Below, one piece after another: positions 43,406-52,771 of a stretch of DNA of 64,000 nucleotides (position 1 is the stretch's first letter; each line of letters opens with the position of its first letter). Source of the DNA: Clostridium ihumii AP5 (GTDB lineage: Bacteria > Bacillota > Clostridia > Clostridiales > Clostridiaceae); the NCBI RefSeq assembly GCF_000612845.1, contig NZ_CCAT010000012.1:62001-126000 (forward strand). The letters are read 5' to 3'. The position numbers and the translations under genes were made by a program. The notes beneath the pieces are model-generated. The model ran no database searches, was not told where the DNA came from, and was given only the letters and a program-made list of their open reading frames with translations.

Positions 43406-43454
43406 AATCATATATGTGATTTAAATATTTATGAGCACTAAGTTAATAAATTTC

Positions 43455-43508
43455 CCTAGGTAGGCTTGAGGTGGCATGTTTTTAGCATGGAAACGGATAC
43501 CACCTCAA
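43455..43508 (-). ncRNA. Structured hairpin with a possible mini-ORF between purF and purM
   Basis: On the minus strand TTGAGGTGG (43508-43500) pairs perfectly with CCACCTCAA (43474-43466) around a 25-nt loop. The sequence is GC-richer than its surroundings. Within it a short frame, ATG to TAG, would encode MLKTCHLKPT, with GAGGTGG 11 nt upstream as a distant SD. The stretch ends CTACCTAGGG. I do not recognise a known riboswitch. Confidence 0.4.
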
Positions 43509-43586
43509 TATATTAAATTTAAGTTTTAAGCTATTTATATTATTTAAAGTTAATATTTTAATTTATATAATTATTAACTTATAATC

Positions 43587-45011
43587 TTAATCTTCAATTT
43601 TTATTGGTGCTGATATTGGGTATTCACCTTGAAAACATCCTGTACAAAAATCCATTTGTTTATCTAAACATTCTAACAATGCATTCTTAGATAAATATCC
43701 TAATGTATCTGCGCCTATTTTCTCACATATTTCATTTACTGTAATATTTGCACCAATAAGTCCATTTCTATATGGTGTATCTATACCAAAGTAACAAGGG
43801 AACTTAACTACAGGTGAAGATACTCTAAAATGTATTTCCTTAGCTCCTGCACTTCTTAAAAGTTCTACTAACCTTTTACTTGTTGTGCCTCTTACAATAG
43901 AATCATCTATTAAAACAACTCTTTTTCCTTCTACATTTTCTTTAAGTACATTTAATTTAACATTTACTGCATTTTCTCGTTCCTCTTGAGTTGGCGATAT
44001 AAATGTTCTTCCTATATACTTATTCTTTATAAGCCCAACTTCATATGGTATTCCTGAAGCATGTGAATATCCCATTGCTGCAGATATTCCTGAATCTGGC
44101 ACTGCTACAACTATATCTGCTTCAACTGGACTTTCTTCATACAATTTTTCTCCTGCCATAAATCTAGACTTATGAACGCTTATTCCATCAATTACTGAAT
44201 CAGGTCTTGCAAAATATATATATTCAAAAGAGCAAACAGCTTTCTTGCTTTTCTCTGCAAAGTTTATACTTCTTAGACCATCTTTATTTATTACTACAAT
44301 TTCTCCTGCTTCAACATCTCTTACAAATTCTGCTCCTGTAGCATCTAATGCACAACTTTCTGAAGCTAGAACATAACTTTCTCCTATTTTACCTATACAT
44401 AATGGTCTAATTCCATATGGATCTCTAATGCCTATCAATTCATTTTCTGTTAATAGAACAATAGCAAATGAACCTTTTATTGCTTGCATAGTATCTACCA
44501 CTGCATTTAGAACACCTTTTTTAGCACTTCTTGCAATCAGATATAAAATTACTTCTGAATCTATAGATGTTTGAAAAATACATCCAGAGTCCTCCAAAAG
44601 TTCTCTTACTATATCTGCATTTGTTAAGTTTCCATTATGAGCTATTGCTATACTTCCAAGTTTAAATTCCCCCATTATTGGTTGTGCATTTTTAGCATTA
44701 CTTCCTCCTGCTGTAGAGTATCTAACATGTCCAATTGCAGAGTCTCCAGTTAGCTTAGATACACTCTCTTTATTAAACACTTCTGAAACTAAACCCATAT
44801 CTTTATGAACATGCATTTTGTCTCCATCATAACTAACTATGCCTGCACTTTCTTGTCCTCTATGTTGAAGTGCATAAAGTCCATAATAAACTCTTTTTGC
44901 TACATCTATTTTTTCTTCTCCAGTATTAAAAATTCCATAAACCCCACACTCATCTTTAAATTTATCTGGAGAAAAATTGTTATAAATATATCCATTGTCT
45001 AACTTTTGCAT
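43587..45011 (-). CDS. purF: Amidophosphoribosyltransferase
   Basis: This is the committed first step: glutamine and PRPP give phosphoribosylamine. The catalytic Cys follows a short propeptide (DKFKDECGVYGIF), indicating N-terminal processing. The PRPP loop VVLIDDSIVRGTTSKR is intact, and cysteines near the C-terminus (including CTGCF) fit the Fe-S type found in B. subtilis. Start: ATG at 45011 was taken; a GTG four codons earlier is possible. Confidence 0.97.
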   Translation of the reverse strand: MQKLDNGYIYNNFSPDKFKDECGVYGIFNTGEEKIDVAKRVYYGLYALQHRGQESAGIVSYDGDKMHVHKDMGLVSEVFNKESVSKLTGDSAIGHVRYSTAGGSNAKNAQPIMGEFKLGSIAIAHNGNLTNADIVRELLEDSGCIFQTSIDSEVILYLIARSAKKGVLNAVVDTMQAIKGSFAIVLLTENELIGIRDPYGIRPLCIGKIGESYVLASESCALDATGAEFVRDVEAGEIVVINKDGLRSINFAEKSKKAVCSFEYIYFARPDSVIDGISVHKSRFMAGEKLYEESPVEADIVVAVPDSGISAAMGYSHASGIPYEVGLIKNKYIGRTFISPTQEERENAVNVKLNVLKENVEGKRVVLIDDSIVRGTTSKRLVELLRSAGAKEIHFRVSSPVVKFPCYFGIDTPYRNGLIGANITVNEICEKIGADTLGYLSKNALLECLDKQMDFCTGCFQGEYPISAPIKIED

Positions 45012-45048
45012 AACTCTAATCACCCTTCGACTTTCTTAACTTTAATTC

Positions 45049-45762
45049 CTATTTTTCTCCACCTATCATTCTATTTAAAACTTCTGTATATCCTTCTACT
45101 AAATCTCCAAGTTCTCTTCTAAATCTATCTTTATCTAATTTCACGCCAGTTGTCATATCCCACAATCTACAAGTATCTGGTGAAATTTCATCTGCTAAAA
45201 TAACTTCTCCATTAAATCTTCCAAATTCTAATTTGAAATCTACTAATTTAATATTTTGCTTTTTAAAGAATTCTTTTAAGATTTCATTTATTCTTCTTGC
45301 CATTTCATATATTTTATTTAATTCTTCAAATGTAGTAATTCCTAAAGCAACCGCATGATAATCATTCATTAAAGGATCGCCTAAATCATCATTTTTATAA
45401 CTTATTTCTAATACTGTTGTTTTTAATTCTGTACCTTCTTCTACACCATATCTTTTAGCCATGCTTCCTGCCGCTATATTTCTTACTATAACTTCAACTG
45501 GAACTATTTCTACTTTCTTGCAAAGTTGTTCTCTATCATTTAATTTTTTTACAAAATGAGTTTTTATTCCTTCTTTTTCTAACATTTCAAATAGTAATGT
45601 TGTTATGCTATTATTTAATATTCCTTTTGAATTTATAGTTTCTTTCTTTTCTCCATTAAAAGCAGTCGCATCATCCTTGTAATAAACAATTACCTCATCA
45701 TTTCTTTCTGCTTTAAATATTTTTTTAGCTTTTCCTTCATATATTAATTCTTTTCCTTCCAT
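45049..45762 (-). CDS. purC: SAICAR synthase
   Basis: This ligase joins CAIR to aspartate. The N-terminus [12 protein letters not shown] and the blocks [26 protein letters not shown] and [12 protein letters not shown] are standard. The usual family start is the ATG at 45762; an upstream ATG at 45786, overlapping the end of purE, is possible. About 237 aa is the normal length. Confidence 0.97.
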   Translation of the reverse strand: MEGKELIYEGKAKKIFKAERNDEVIVYYKDDATAFNGEKKETINSKGILNNSITTLLFEMLEKEGIKTHFVKKLNDREQLCKKVEIVPVEVIVRNIAAGSMAKRYGVEEGTELKTTVLEISYKNDDLGDPLMNDYHAVALGITTFEELNKIYEMARRINEILKEFFKKQNIKLVDFKLEFGRFNGEVILADEISPDTCRLWDMTTGVKLDKDRFRRELGDLVEGYTEVLNRMIGGEK

Positions 45763-45763
45763 T

Positions 45764-46243
45764 TTAAAGATCCACTCCTTCTCCATTTTCTTTTATGAAT
45801 TTTTCTTTCATATCTTTTCTATATTTAACTAATTTCTCTTTTACTTCTGGATATTTATTTGCAAGTATCTGAACAGCTAACATTCCTGCATTATAGCTGT
45901 TATTTATTCCAACTGTTGCTACGGGAATTGCCTTTGGCATCTGAACTATTGAATATAATGCATCCATTCCTTCTACAGCAGCTTTTATAGGTACCCCTAT
46001 AACTGGTATTAATGTTTTTGATGCTATAACTCCTGGAAGATGTGCGGCAAGTCCTGCACCTGCAATTATACATTCACATCCATTTGCTTCTAAATCATTT
46101 ATAACTTCTTCTAATTTTTCTGGAACTCTATGTGCTGACAACACATAGGCTTCAAATTCTATCTCAAACTCCCTTAAACAATTTGCTGCATTTTTCATAA
46201 CTTCTGTATCAGATTTACTTCCAAATATTATAGCTACTCTCAT
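45764..46243 (-). CDS. purE: 5-(carboxyamino)imidazole ribonucleotide mutase PurE
   Basis: The protein has the PurE core: [23 protein letters not shown] and [15 protein letters not shown]. The ATG at 46243 has GGAGG nearby. No purK is in the operon or window, so PurE may work as a class II AIR carboxylase with CO2, as in many anaerobes, unless purK is elsewhere. The 159-aa length is normal. Confidence 0.93.
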   Translation of the reverse strand: MRVAIIFGSKSDTEVMKNAANCLREFEIEFEAYVLSAHRVPEKLEEVINDLEANGCECIIAGAGLAAHLPGVIASKTLIPVIGVPIKAAVEGMDALYSIVQMPKAIPVATVGINNSYNAGMLAVQILANKYPEVKEKLVKYRKDMKEKFIKENGEGVDL

Positions 46244-46290
46244 ACTTAATACCTCCACTTTATATAAACTATTAATTTATCAATTTAATA

Positions 46291-46425
46291 TATAAAAAGG
46301 TGTTTTCATTCTATGGTTATAAAAAGGTTTTCTATTTTACATTTTCGGAATCTTCGGGTTTAAATTTTGTATAAATACGGGTTCAATTTATACTTATCAT
46401 AATTATGTTGAAAACACCTCTTTAA
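46291..46425 (-). ncRNA. Structured spacer between purL and purE
   Basis: AGGTGTTTTCA (46298-46308 plus strand) pairs over 11 bp with TGAAAACACCT (46409-46419), enclosing 100 nt. Inside is another perfect hairpin, GTATAAAT-ACGGGTTCA-ATTTATAC (46369-46393), and the GC-rich CATTTTCGGAATCTTCGGG. On the minus strand the outer stem is followed by TTTTTATAT, so it may act as an attenuator between purL and purE. No known riboswitch consensus was recognised. Confidence 0.5.
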
Positions 46426-46430
46426 GCTAA

Positions 46431-49400
46431 TTATTTAAAATATTTAACACCACTTTCTATTATCTTTTGCTCGTGGTTACCTAAAACATTTTTTATTACA
46501 TTATTTCCAATTCTCTCTGTATGTCCCATTTTTCCCAAGACTCTTCCATCAGGACTAGTAATTCCTTCTATTGCATATACTGAACCATTTGGATTATATT
46601 TTATGTCATATGTTGGATTTCCATTTAAATCTACATATTGTGTTGCTATTTGATCATTTTCAAATAATTTTTTAATCATTTCATCATTAGCATAAAATCT
46701 ACCTTCTCCATGTGAAACTGGTATTGTGTGTATATCATTGACACTTACCTCACTAAACCAAGGTGATGAGTTAGATACTATTTTTGTATTAACCATACAA
46801 GATATGTGTCTTCCTATTGCATTATTAGTTAATGTTGGACTATTTTCATCAAGTTGTCTTATTTCTCCATAAGTTACAAGTCCTAATTTTATAAGCGCTT
46901 GGAATCCGTTACATATTCCTAATATTAATCCATCTCTATTTTTTAGAAGTTCCATAACTTCACTACTAATTTTTTCATTTCTAAATATAGTAGCTATAAA
47001 CTTTCCTGAACCATCTGGTTCATCTCCTGCACTAAATCCACCTGGTAGCATAATTATTTGAGAATTTCTTATAGATCTTGCTAACTCATTTATAGACTCC
47101 TCTATTGACTTGGAATTTAAATTATTGAATACAACAATCTCTGATTCCGCACCAGCTATATTAAATGCTCTTTCACAATCATACTCACAGTTTGTCCCTG
47201 GAAATACTGGAATTACAACTTTAGGTTTAGCCATTTTTATTATTGGTGACTTTACATTAATCTTATTTTTAACTTCAAATTTATTAATTTTTTCATTTTC
47301 TAATTTATCATCACCATATTTAGTTGGAAAAATTTCTTCCAATGGTTTTGTAAATATATCTTCTATTTCACTTAAAATATAAAATTCATCTCTATACTCT
47401 ATTTTTTCTTCATTTACTGTTTTCCCTAATATTGTATAATTTAATTCTTCTAATTCTTTATTTATATCAACATCAGATTTAAGCTCTAATACTATTGTTC
47501 CATAATCTGGGCTTATAAGTTTTTCAATTTCTAATTCATTATTAAATTTAAATCCTATTCTATTACCTAATGTCATTTTTGTTATACTTTCTAATACTCC
47601 ACCAGATTTTACTGTATAACTTGATAAAACTTTTTCTCTATCTATTAATGATTTAACTTTTTCAAAGTTCTTTTTAAGTGAATCAAAATCAACTATTTCC
47701 TCTTCATTTCTTATTGCATTAATTGATATAACGTCACTTCCAACTTTTTTAAATTCTTGTGATACCACTTTTCTTACATCTACTGTATCAACCGCAAAAG
47801 ATATTAATGTTGGTGGAACTGTTAAATCTTTAAATGTGCCTGACATACTATCTTTTCCACCTATTGCAGCTATAGATAGTTCATGTTGTGCATAAAGAGC
47901 ACCTAATAATGCAGCAAATGGTTTTCCCCATTTTTCCTTATCTGTTCCTAATTTTTCAAAATACTCTTGAAATGTTAATCTAATATTTTTATACTCTCCA
48001 CCTAAAGCTACAATTTTACTTACACTTTCTATTACAGCATACAATGCTCCATGATAAGGACTCCATGATGATATATATGGGTTAAATCCATGAGCCATAA
48101 TAGTTCCTGTTGTTGTTTCTCCATTTTCTAATGGTATCTTAGCAACCATTGCTTCTGTTGGTGTCATTTGATACTTGCCACTAAATGGCATAAGCACTGT
48201 ATTTCCACCAATAGAACTATCAAACATTTCTACTAATCCCTTTTGTGAACATATATTTAAATCACTAATTACTGATTTTACTGTTTCTTTAAAACTATTC
48301 TTTTTAAATTTACTCTCATTAAAATAAATTTTTTCTTCATTAGGCTTAATTACTTTTACATCATTAAAATTCTTAGCTCCATTAGTATCTAAGAAAGCTC
48401 TTGATAAATTTAAAATTTCCTGACCTTTAAAATTCATCACCATTCTTTTTTCTTCTGTCACTTCTGCAACAACTAATGCTTCTAAATTTTCTTTTTCTGC
48501 ATGCTTTATAAACTTATCTACATCACTATCCTTAACCACCACTGCCATTCTCTCTTGAGATTCTGATATTGCAATCTCAGTTCCATCTAATCCTTCATAT
48601 TTTTTTGGTACTAAATCTAAATTTATACGAAGTCCATCAGCAAGTTCTCCAATAGCAACTGACACACCACCAGCACCAAAATCATTACATCTTTTTATTA
48701 ATGTAGTAACTTCTTTCTTTCTAAACAATCTTTGTATTTTTCTTTCTGTTGGTGCATTTCCTTTTTGAACTTCTGCATTACAAGTTTCTATTGATTTTTC
48801 TGTATGTTCCTTAGATGAACCTGATGCTCCACCAACTCCATCTCTTCCTGTTCTTCCACCTAAAAGAATTATCTTATCACCATTGCTTGGTATTTCTCTT
48901 ATTACATTTTCATATGGAGCTGCACCTATAACTGCCCCAACTTCCATTCTTTTTGCTTCATATCCATCATGATATATCTCTTCTACATATCCAGTCGCTA
49001 GTCCAATTTGATTTCCATAACTACTATATCCTTTTGCAGCTTCCTTAGTAATTTTTCTTTGTGGCAATTTTCCTTTTAATGTAGACTTCATATTCATTCT
49101 TGGATCTTTAGCTCCAGTAACTCTCATTGCTTGATAAACATAACTTCTACCTGATAGTGGATCTCTTATTGCTCCACCTAAACAAGTTGACGCCCCTCCA
49201 AAAGGTTCTATTTCAGTTGGATGATTGTGTGTCTCATTTTTAAACATTACTAAATACTTTTCATCTTTACCATTTACATCTACATTAACAATTATGCTAC
49301 AAGCATTTATTTCTTCTGACACATCTAAATCATCTAATGCACCAATTTTTCTTAATTTTTTCATTCCTATAATAGCTATATCCATTAAAGTCATATCTTT

Positions 49401-50207
49401 TTTTGATTTACAATAAACTTCATCTCTATATTCTTTATAAGTTTGAAAAGCTTTTTTTATATTTTCTGTGAATTTTCCATCCTCTATCTCAACATTTTCA
49501 AGCACAGTTTGAAATGTTGTATGTCTGCAATGGTCTGACCAGTAAGTTTCTATAACTTTTATTTCTGTTATTGTTGGATTTCTATGTTCTTCATTTTTAA
49601 AATATCCTTGTACAAGTTTTATATCTTCAATGGTCATAGCTAAAGAATTTTTAGTTAAAAAACTTTTTAACTCTTCTTCATTAAATCCTATAAATCCATT
49701 TAAAATTTCTACTGGTTTAACATCACTATCTTCATCTTCTAATGTTTCTTTTTTATAAACATCACATTCTCTAGAATCTACAGCGTTTATGTAGTAACTT
49801 TTTATTTTTTCTATATCATCACAAGTTAACGTTCCATCTAAAATTATAATTTTAGAACTTTTTACTTTTGGCATTTCTTGTTGTGTTATTATTTGTATAC
49901 ATTGTGCTGCTGAATCAGCTCTTTGATCATATTGTCCTGGAAGATTCTCAACTCCAAACGCATTCTCTTTATCTTTAATATTTAATTCCTCATAAACATC
50001 ATCAACATTTACTTCACTTAATACGCTATTTTTAACTTTATCATAATCTTTTTCATCTATTCCTTTTATATCATATCTATTTATAACTCTAACATTTTCT
50101 AATAACTTTATATTTAAATTTGCCTTAAAATCTTTTAAAAGTCCTTGACCTTCTAAGTTAAAGTTCGGTTTTTTTTCAACAAAAATTGTGTAAATTTTGT
50201 TATTCAT
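46431..50207 (-). CDS. purL: Single-chain phosphoribosylformylglycinamidine synthase
   Basis: This 1258-aa FGAM synthase carries the glutaminase in the same chain, replacing the separate purS-purQ-purL of B. subtilis. ATP-binding/central blocks are IEPFGGASTCLGGAIRDPL, LGGRTGRDGVGGASGSS and FGAGGVSVAIGELADGL. The C-terminal glutaminase has PVFPGTNCEYD and the nucleophile Cys in ILGICNGFQALIKLG. The ATG at 50207 was preferred over the preceding GTG; GGGGGGAAAG is the SD. It is the first gene of the operon. Confidence 0.97.
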   Translation of the reverse strand: MNNKIYTIFVEKKPNFNLEGQGLLKDFKANLNIKLLENVRVINRYDIKGIDEKDYDKVKNSVLSEVNVDDVYEELNIKDKENAFGVENLPGQYDQRADSAAQCIQIITQQEMPKVKSSKIIILDGTLTCDDIEKIKSYYINAVDSRECDVYKKETLEDEDSDVKPVEILNGFIGFNEEELKSFLTKNSLAMTIEDIKLVQGYFKNEEHRNPTITEIKVIETYWSDHCRHTTFQTVLENVEIEDGKFTENIKKAFQTYKEYRDEVYCKSKKDMTLMDIAIIGMKKLRKIGALDDLDVSEEINACSIIVNVDVNGKDEKYLVMFKNETHNHPTEIEPFGGASTCLGGAIRDPLSGRSYVYQAMRVTGAKDPRMNMKSTLKGKLPQRKITKEAAKGYSSYGNQIGLATGYVEEIYHDGYEAKRMEVGAVIGAAPYENVIREIPSNGDKIILLGGRTGRDGVGGASGSSKEHTEKSIETCNAEVQKGNAPTERKIQRLFRKKEVTTLIKRCNDFGAGGVSVAIGELADGLRINLDLVPKKYEGLDGTEIAISESQERMAVVVKDSDVDKFIKHAEKENLEALVVAEVTEEKRMVMNFKGQEILNLSRAFLDTNGAKNFNDVKVIKPNEEKIYFNESKFKKNSFKETVKSVISDLNICSQKGLVEMFDSSIGGNTVLMPFSGKYQMTPTEAMVAKIPLENGETTTGTIMAHGFNPYISSWSPYHGALYAVIESVSKIVALGGEYKNIRLTFQEYFEKLGTDKEKWGKPFAALLGALYAQHELSIAAIGGKDSMSGTFKDLTVPPTLISFAVDTVDVRKVVSQEFKKVGSDVISINAIRNEEEIVDFDSLKKNFEKVKSLIDREKVLSSYTVKSGGVLESITKMTLGNRIGFKFNNELEIEKLISPDYGTIVLELKSDVDINKELEELNYTILGKTVNEEKIEYRDEFYILSEIEDIFTKPLEEIFPTKYGDDKLENEKINKFEVKNKINVKSPIIKMAKPKVVIPVFPGTNCEYDCERAFNIAGAESEIVVFNNLNSKSIEESINELARSIRNSQIIMLPGGFSAGDEPDGSGKFIATIFRNEKISSEVMELLKNRDGLILGICNGFQALIKLGLVTYGEIRQLDENSPTLTNNAIGRHISCMVNTKIVSNSSPWFSEVSVNDIHTIPVSHGEGRFYANDEMIKKLFENDQIATQYVDLNGNPTYDIKYNPNGSVYAIEGITSPDGRVLGKMGHTERIGNNVIKNVLGNHEQKIIESGVKYFK

Positions 50208-50235
50208 CACTTTCCCCCCTGAACACCTGGAAATA

Positions 50236-50276
50236 ATACGAACATTATTTTAATGTTTCAATTTAATATTCGATAG
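50236..50276 (-). promoter_or_regulatory. Candidate PurR operator (paired PurBoxes)
   Basis: CGAACATT at 50239-50246 and AATATTCG at 50265-50272 are inverted, with 25 nt between CGAAC and TTCG. This resembles the B. subtilis PurR arrangement of two inverted CGAA-containing boxes. A -10 TATAAT on the minus strand lies just upstream (50281-50286), so the site is downstream of the promoter. A second inverted pair, ATTCG-ACAATATA-CGAAT, is at 50339-50356. Confidence 0.55.
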
Positions 50277-50286
50277 TTTTATTATA

Positions 50287-50606
50287 ATACACTTTTTACT
50301 TTTTTTAAAGTACATTTTTAAAATTTATTTATTTTTCATTCGACAATATACGAATAAAGTCTTTTTTAAGTAATTTAAAGTTTGTGTTTTTTTGTTTTTA
50401 TTTTTTTACTATTTACTTTTATCTTAATTGTAATCATTTTCATTTATTAGTTCTAGGTTTTTATTTATAAATATTTCGTAAATTATTGCTTAGATTGAAC
50501 TATTTGTAACTATAATGTCTTTTCACTTATTCTTAAAAATTGTATAATTAATTAAACATACGTTAATGAGTTAAAATATAATTATAGCAATTTAGGAGTG
50601 ATTTAT
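50287..50606. other. AT-rich divergent region upstream of purL and the GerMN gene
   Basis: Apart from the ATTCG/CGAAT inverted repeat at 50339-50356 and AT-rich runs I see no gene or purine riboswitch. It must hold both divergent promoters. Confidence 0.5.
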
Positions 50607-51296
50607 ATGAATTCTAAAAAAATAAAGAAACACTTATCTATTTTTTTCCTTTTATCTACAGTATCAATTTTATCATTAACCGGTTGTACTACTGATACTA
50701 AAAATAATTCAAGTGTAAATAAAACAAATACGTCTATAAGCTTAGCTGCTAATACAAATAAAAATGAAAATACTACAGAACTAAAAAATCAGATTAAAAC
50801 TCTAGAAGACAAAGTGAATGCCTTAACTGATGAGCTATCAAAAAAGGAAGATACAAATAATAATGTTAAAAATGATCTATATATACCTTTATACACCGCT
50901 AATTTAAATGATTATTCTTCTGAAATACTTTGTTATGTAAAATCTACATCTACAAATATAGAAGATAATTTAAAACTTTTATGTTCTAAATTGTCCCAAA
51001 TAACATTTAATGAATTGCCAATAGAACTATCTAGTCTAGAAACTATAGAGGGTAAAAAAGTTGCTACAATAAATTTATCTGAAAGCTTAACTGACCCTAA
51101 TATACCTGGAATTAGATGGTCACAGAATTATTTTCAAGGTTCTGCTGGTGGAGAAATTACTTCTACAACTTTAATCAATACTTTTCTTCAATCAGATTTA
51201 GATATAGATTGGATTGATGGAGTTAAATTTTTATACAATGGCAAACCTATAGAATTTCAACATGTATCTAAACTTTCTCAGATTCATTATAAATAA
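50607..51296 (+). CDS. GerMN-domain lipoprotein
   Basis: The 229-aa protein has a lipoprotein signal ending in the lipobox LTGC (near residue 27), a short coiled-coil segment (LKNQIKTLEDKVNALTDELSKK, about 70-92, where heptads are visible) and a C-terminal GerMN-like domain (about 110-215). GerMN domains occur in GerM and other spore or cell-surface proteins. Start: ATG at 50607, with TAGGAGTG 6 nt upstream. The terminator at 51312-51360 is shared with the convergent gene. Its role, including any in sporulation, is inferred only from the domain. Confidence 0.75.
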   Translation: MNSKKIKKHLSIFFLLSTVSILSLTGCTTDTKNNSSVNKTNTSISLAANTNKNENTTELKNQIKTLEDKVNALTDELSKKEDTNNNVKNDLYIPLYTANLNDYSSEILCYVKSTSTNIEDNLKLLCSKLSQITFNELPIELSSLETIEGKKVATINLSESLTDPNIPGIRWSQNYFQGSAGGEITSTTLINTFLQSDLDIDWIDGVKFLYNGKPIEFQHVSKLSQIHYK

Positions 51297-51311
51297 AATC
51301 TAACTTATATA

Positions 51312-51360
51312 TATAAATAAAATCAGTAGCATCTATGAATCTTCATATTTGCTACTGATT
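51312..51360. terminator. Bidirectional terminator
   Basis: AAATCAGTAGCA and TGCTACTGATTT form a 12-bp stem around a 20-nt loop and are flanked by A and T tracts. It serves both convergent genes. Confidence 0.75.
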
Positions 51361-51361
51361 T

Positions 51362-52114
51362 TTACTTTCTTTTCTCTAAATATATAAAAGCGAACACAAT
51401 TATAATTGCTACTAACAATATTCCTATAATCCATCTAAATACTTTATCTATCTTTTTAGTAGGTGTATGTCCAAACATTTTATCATTTTGACCATTTAAT
51501 ATACAATGATATGTTTCCATCTTATATGAATATTTGCATACCCATATAGGTACTAATACTTGATATATTTCCATTGTTTCAATTTCATGTGAATTTTCAC
51601 TATGAAATTTCTTCTTCATTTCTTTAGAATTTTCTTTTAAAAGATTATTGTTTATAAGTTCTTCTAAATTCTTTACAATTGCTCCTTTATAATGATTTAA
51701 ACAATCATCATAAGTTTGTATAAACTTTTCTTTAGGTGCTTGTTTTTTTTCATACCCACTTATATTCATTTTAGAAAAATCAAAAGGAGCTATTTGGTCC
51801 ATATCATACCTAGGAATGACTTGTGATGCAAAAAGAGGGTAATCTTTAGCTGAAAACTGCCCTTTTTCATTAGTTATTGTGCTCATACCCCTTCTTAATT
51901 TATACCTTTTCTGTACCTTTATATTATAATTCAAGTCAATTTTTAAATTGCATACATAACAAGGTATATAGTATGGTTTAATCCCCATTAATCTCATTTC
52001 ATCTTTAAAATTTCTTGGTGTATCTTTTCTGGTATCTATCCACTCATAAAATTTACTTTTTATTTCATTTACATCAAAGTTCTCATATTCAACAATATAT
52101 ATTTCTTCTTTCAT
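51362..52114 (-). CDS. Tail-anchored protein of unknown function (250 aa)
   Basis: The soluble N-terminal part (about 1-225) includes YYIPCYVCNL and IYQVLVPIWVCKYSYKM, and a single membrane segment lies at the C-terminus (about 228-246), so the bulk probably faces the cytoplasm. The blocks resemble the zinc-ribbon-associated membrane proteins that share a PIW-x-x-x-Y stretch, but no zinc ribbon is present. No certain family was recognised. The gene is monocistronic. Confidence 0.6.
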   Translation of the reverse strand: MKEEIYIVEYENFDVNEIKSKFYEWIDTRKDTPRNFKDEMRLMGIKPYYIPCYVCNLKIDLNYNIKVQKRYKLRRGMSTITNEKGQFSAKDYPLFASQVIPRYDMDQIAPFDFSKMNISGYEKKQAPKEKFIQTYDDCLNHYKGAIVKNLEELINNNLLKENSKEMKKKFHSENSHEIETMEIYQVLVPIWVCKYSYKMETYHCILNGQNDKMFGHTPTKKIDKVFRWIIGILLVAIIIVFAFIYLEKRK

Positions 52115-52206
52115 ACTTGCACCTCAAATTTACAAATCATTACACTTGTATAATTCGTATTTTCCAAAAAATTCTTTAATGAAATTTGATGTTAATATAA
52201 TAATAA

Positions 52207-52236
52207 ACAGTTTGATACAAATATCAAACTGTTTAT
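52207..52236 (-). terminator. Terminator of the 102-aa gene
   Basis: AAACAGTTTGAT and ATCAAACTGTTT form a 12-bp stem followed on the minus strand by TTATTATTAT. Confidence 0.7.
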
Positions 52237-52238
52237 CA

Positions 52239-52547
52239 TTATAATCTTTCATTCTTTAATTGCTCTTCTATATCACTACCAATAAGCTCTATAATTCTAT
52301 TTATTAACTCATTGATTTCATCATCATCTTCTTTTTTTACACCACTCTCTAAAATTAACGTTGGTGAACATGAACAACATTTTCTTGTAAGTAATATGAC
52401 CTTAGTATGAACATCTTGTTTTAATATATCATCATAAGTTATATTTTCTTTATCCATTGAGACTAACATACTCATTAATCCATTATGGATTTTTAAATCT
52501 ATCCCATTATATCTTATAGCTTTTAATTCTGCGCTCACAACCTTCAT
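52239..52547 (-). CDS. Small soluble protein of unknown function (102 aa)
   Basis: The protein has no membrane segment. The middle holds LTRKCCSCSP, three cysteines that could bind metal or a cofactor, and the C-terminus is acidic (KKEDDDEINELINRIIELIG). An AGAGGTGCAAATTT-type SD precedes the ATG. It stands alone. The function is unknown. Confidence 0.6.
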   Translation of the reverse strand: MKVVSAELKAIRYNGIDLKIHNGLMSMLVSMDKENITYDDILKQDVHTKVILLTRKCCSCSPTLILESGVKKEDDDEINELINRIIELIGSDIEEQLKNERL

Positions 52548-52727
52548 AAATTTGCACCTCTTTCGTTTTTAGATATATTAAATATCTTTTATTACTTCTA
52601 TATTATGTCACAAAAGCAATGGTAATTAAATATTTTATAATATAAATGGAATATTTACATCTTTCTAAAATTTATTACTAACCATACATGTCTAACATCA
52701 TAATTAAATTAAGATTATAAATAAAGA

Positions 52728-52765
52728 AGCTATTAAACATTAAATGCTTAACAGCTTTTCTATTT
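52728..52765 (-). terminator. Terminator of the DUF4358 gene
   Basis: AAGCTGTTAAGC and TTTAATAGCTT form an imperfect stem followed by TTTATTT on the minus strand. Confidence 0.55.
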
Positions 52766-52771
52766 ATAAAT

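Noticed and set aside
43455-43508. Reading the purF-purM hairpin as a T-box because of GAGGTGGTATCCG
   Set aside because: The T-box core GGTGGTACCGCG is not matched, there is no stem I or specifier, and there is no terminator alternative.
50208-50606. Possible purine riboswitch before purL
   Set aside because: The conserved loop-loop and junction sequences of the purine aptamer are absent; only PurBox-like repeats are seen.
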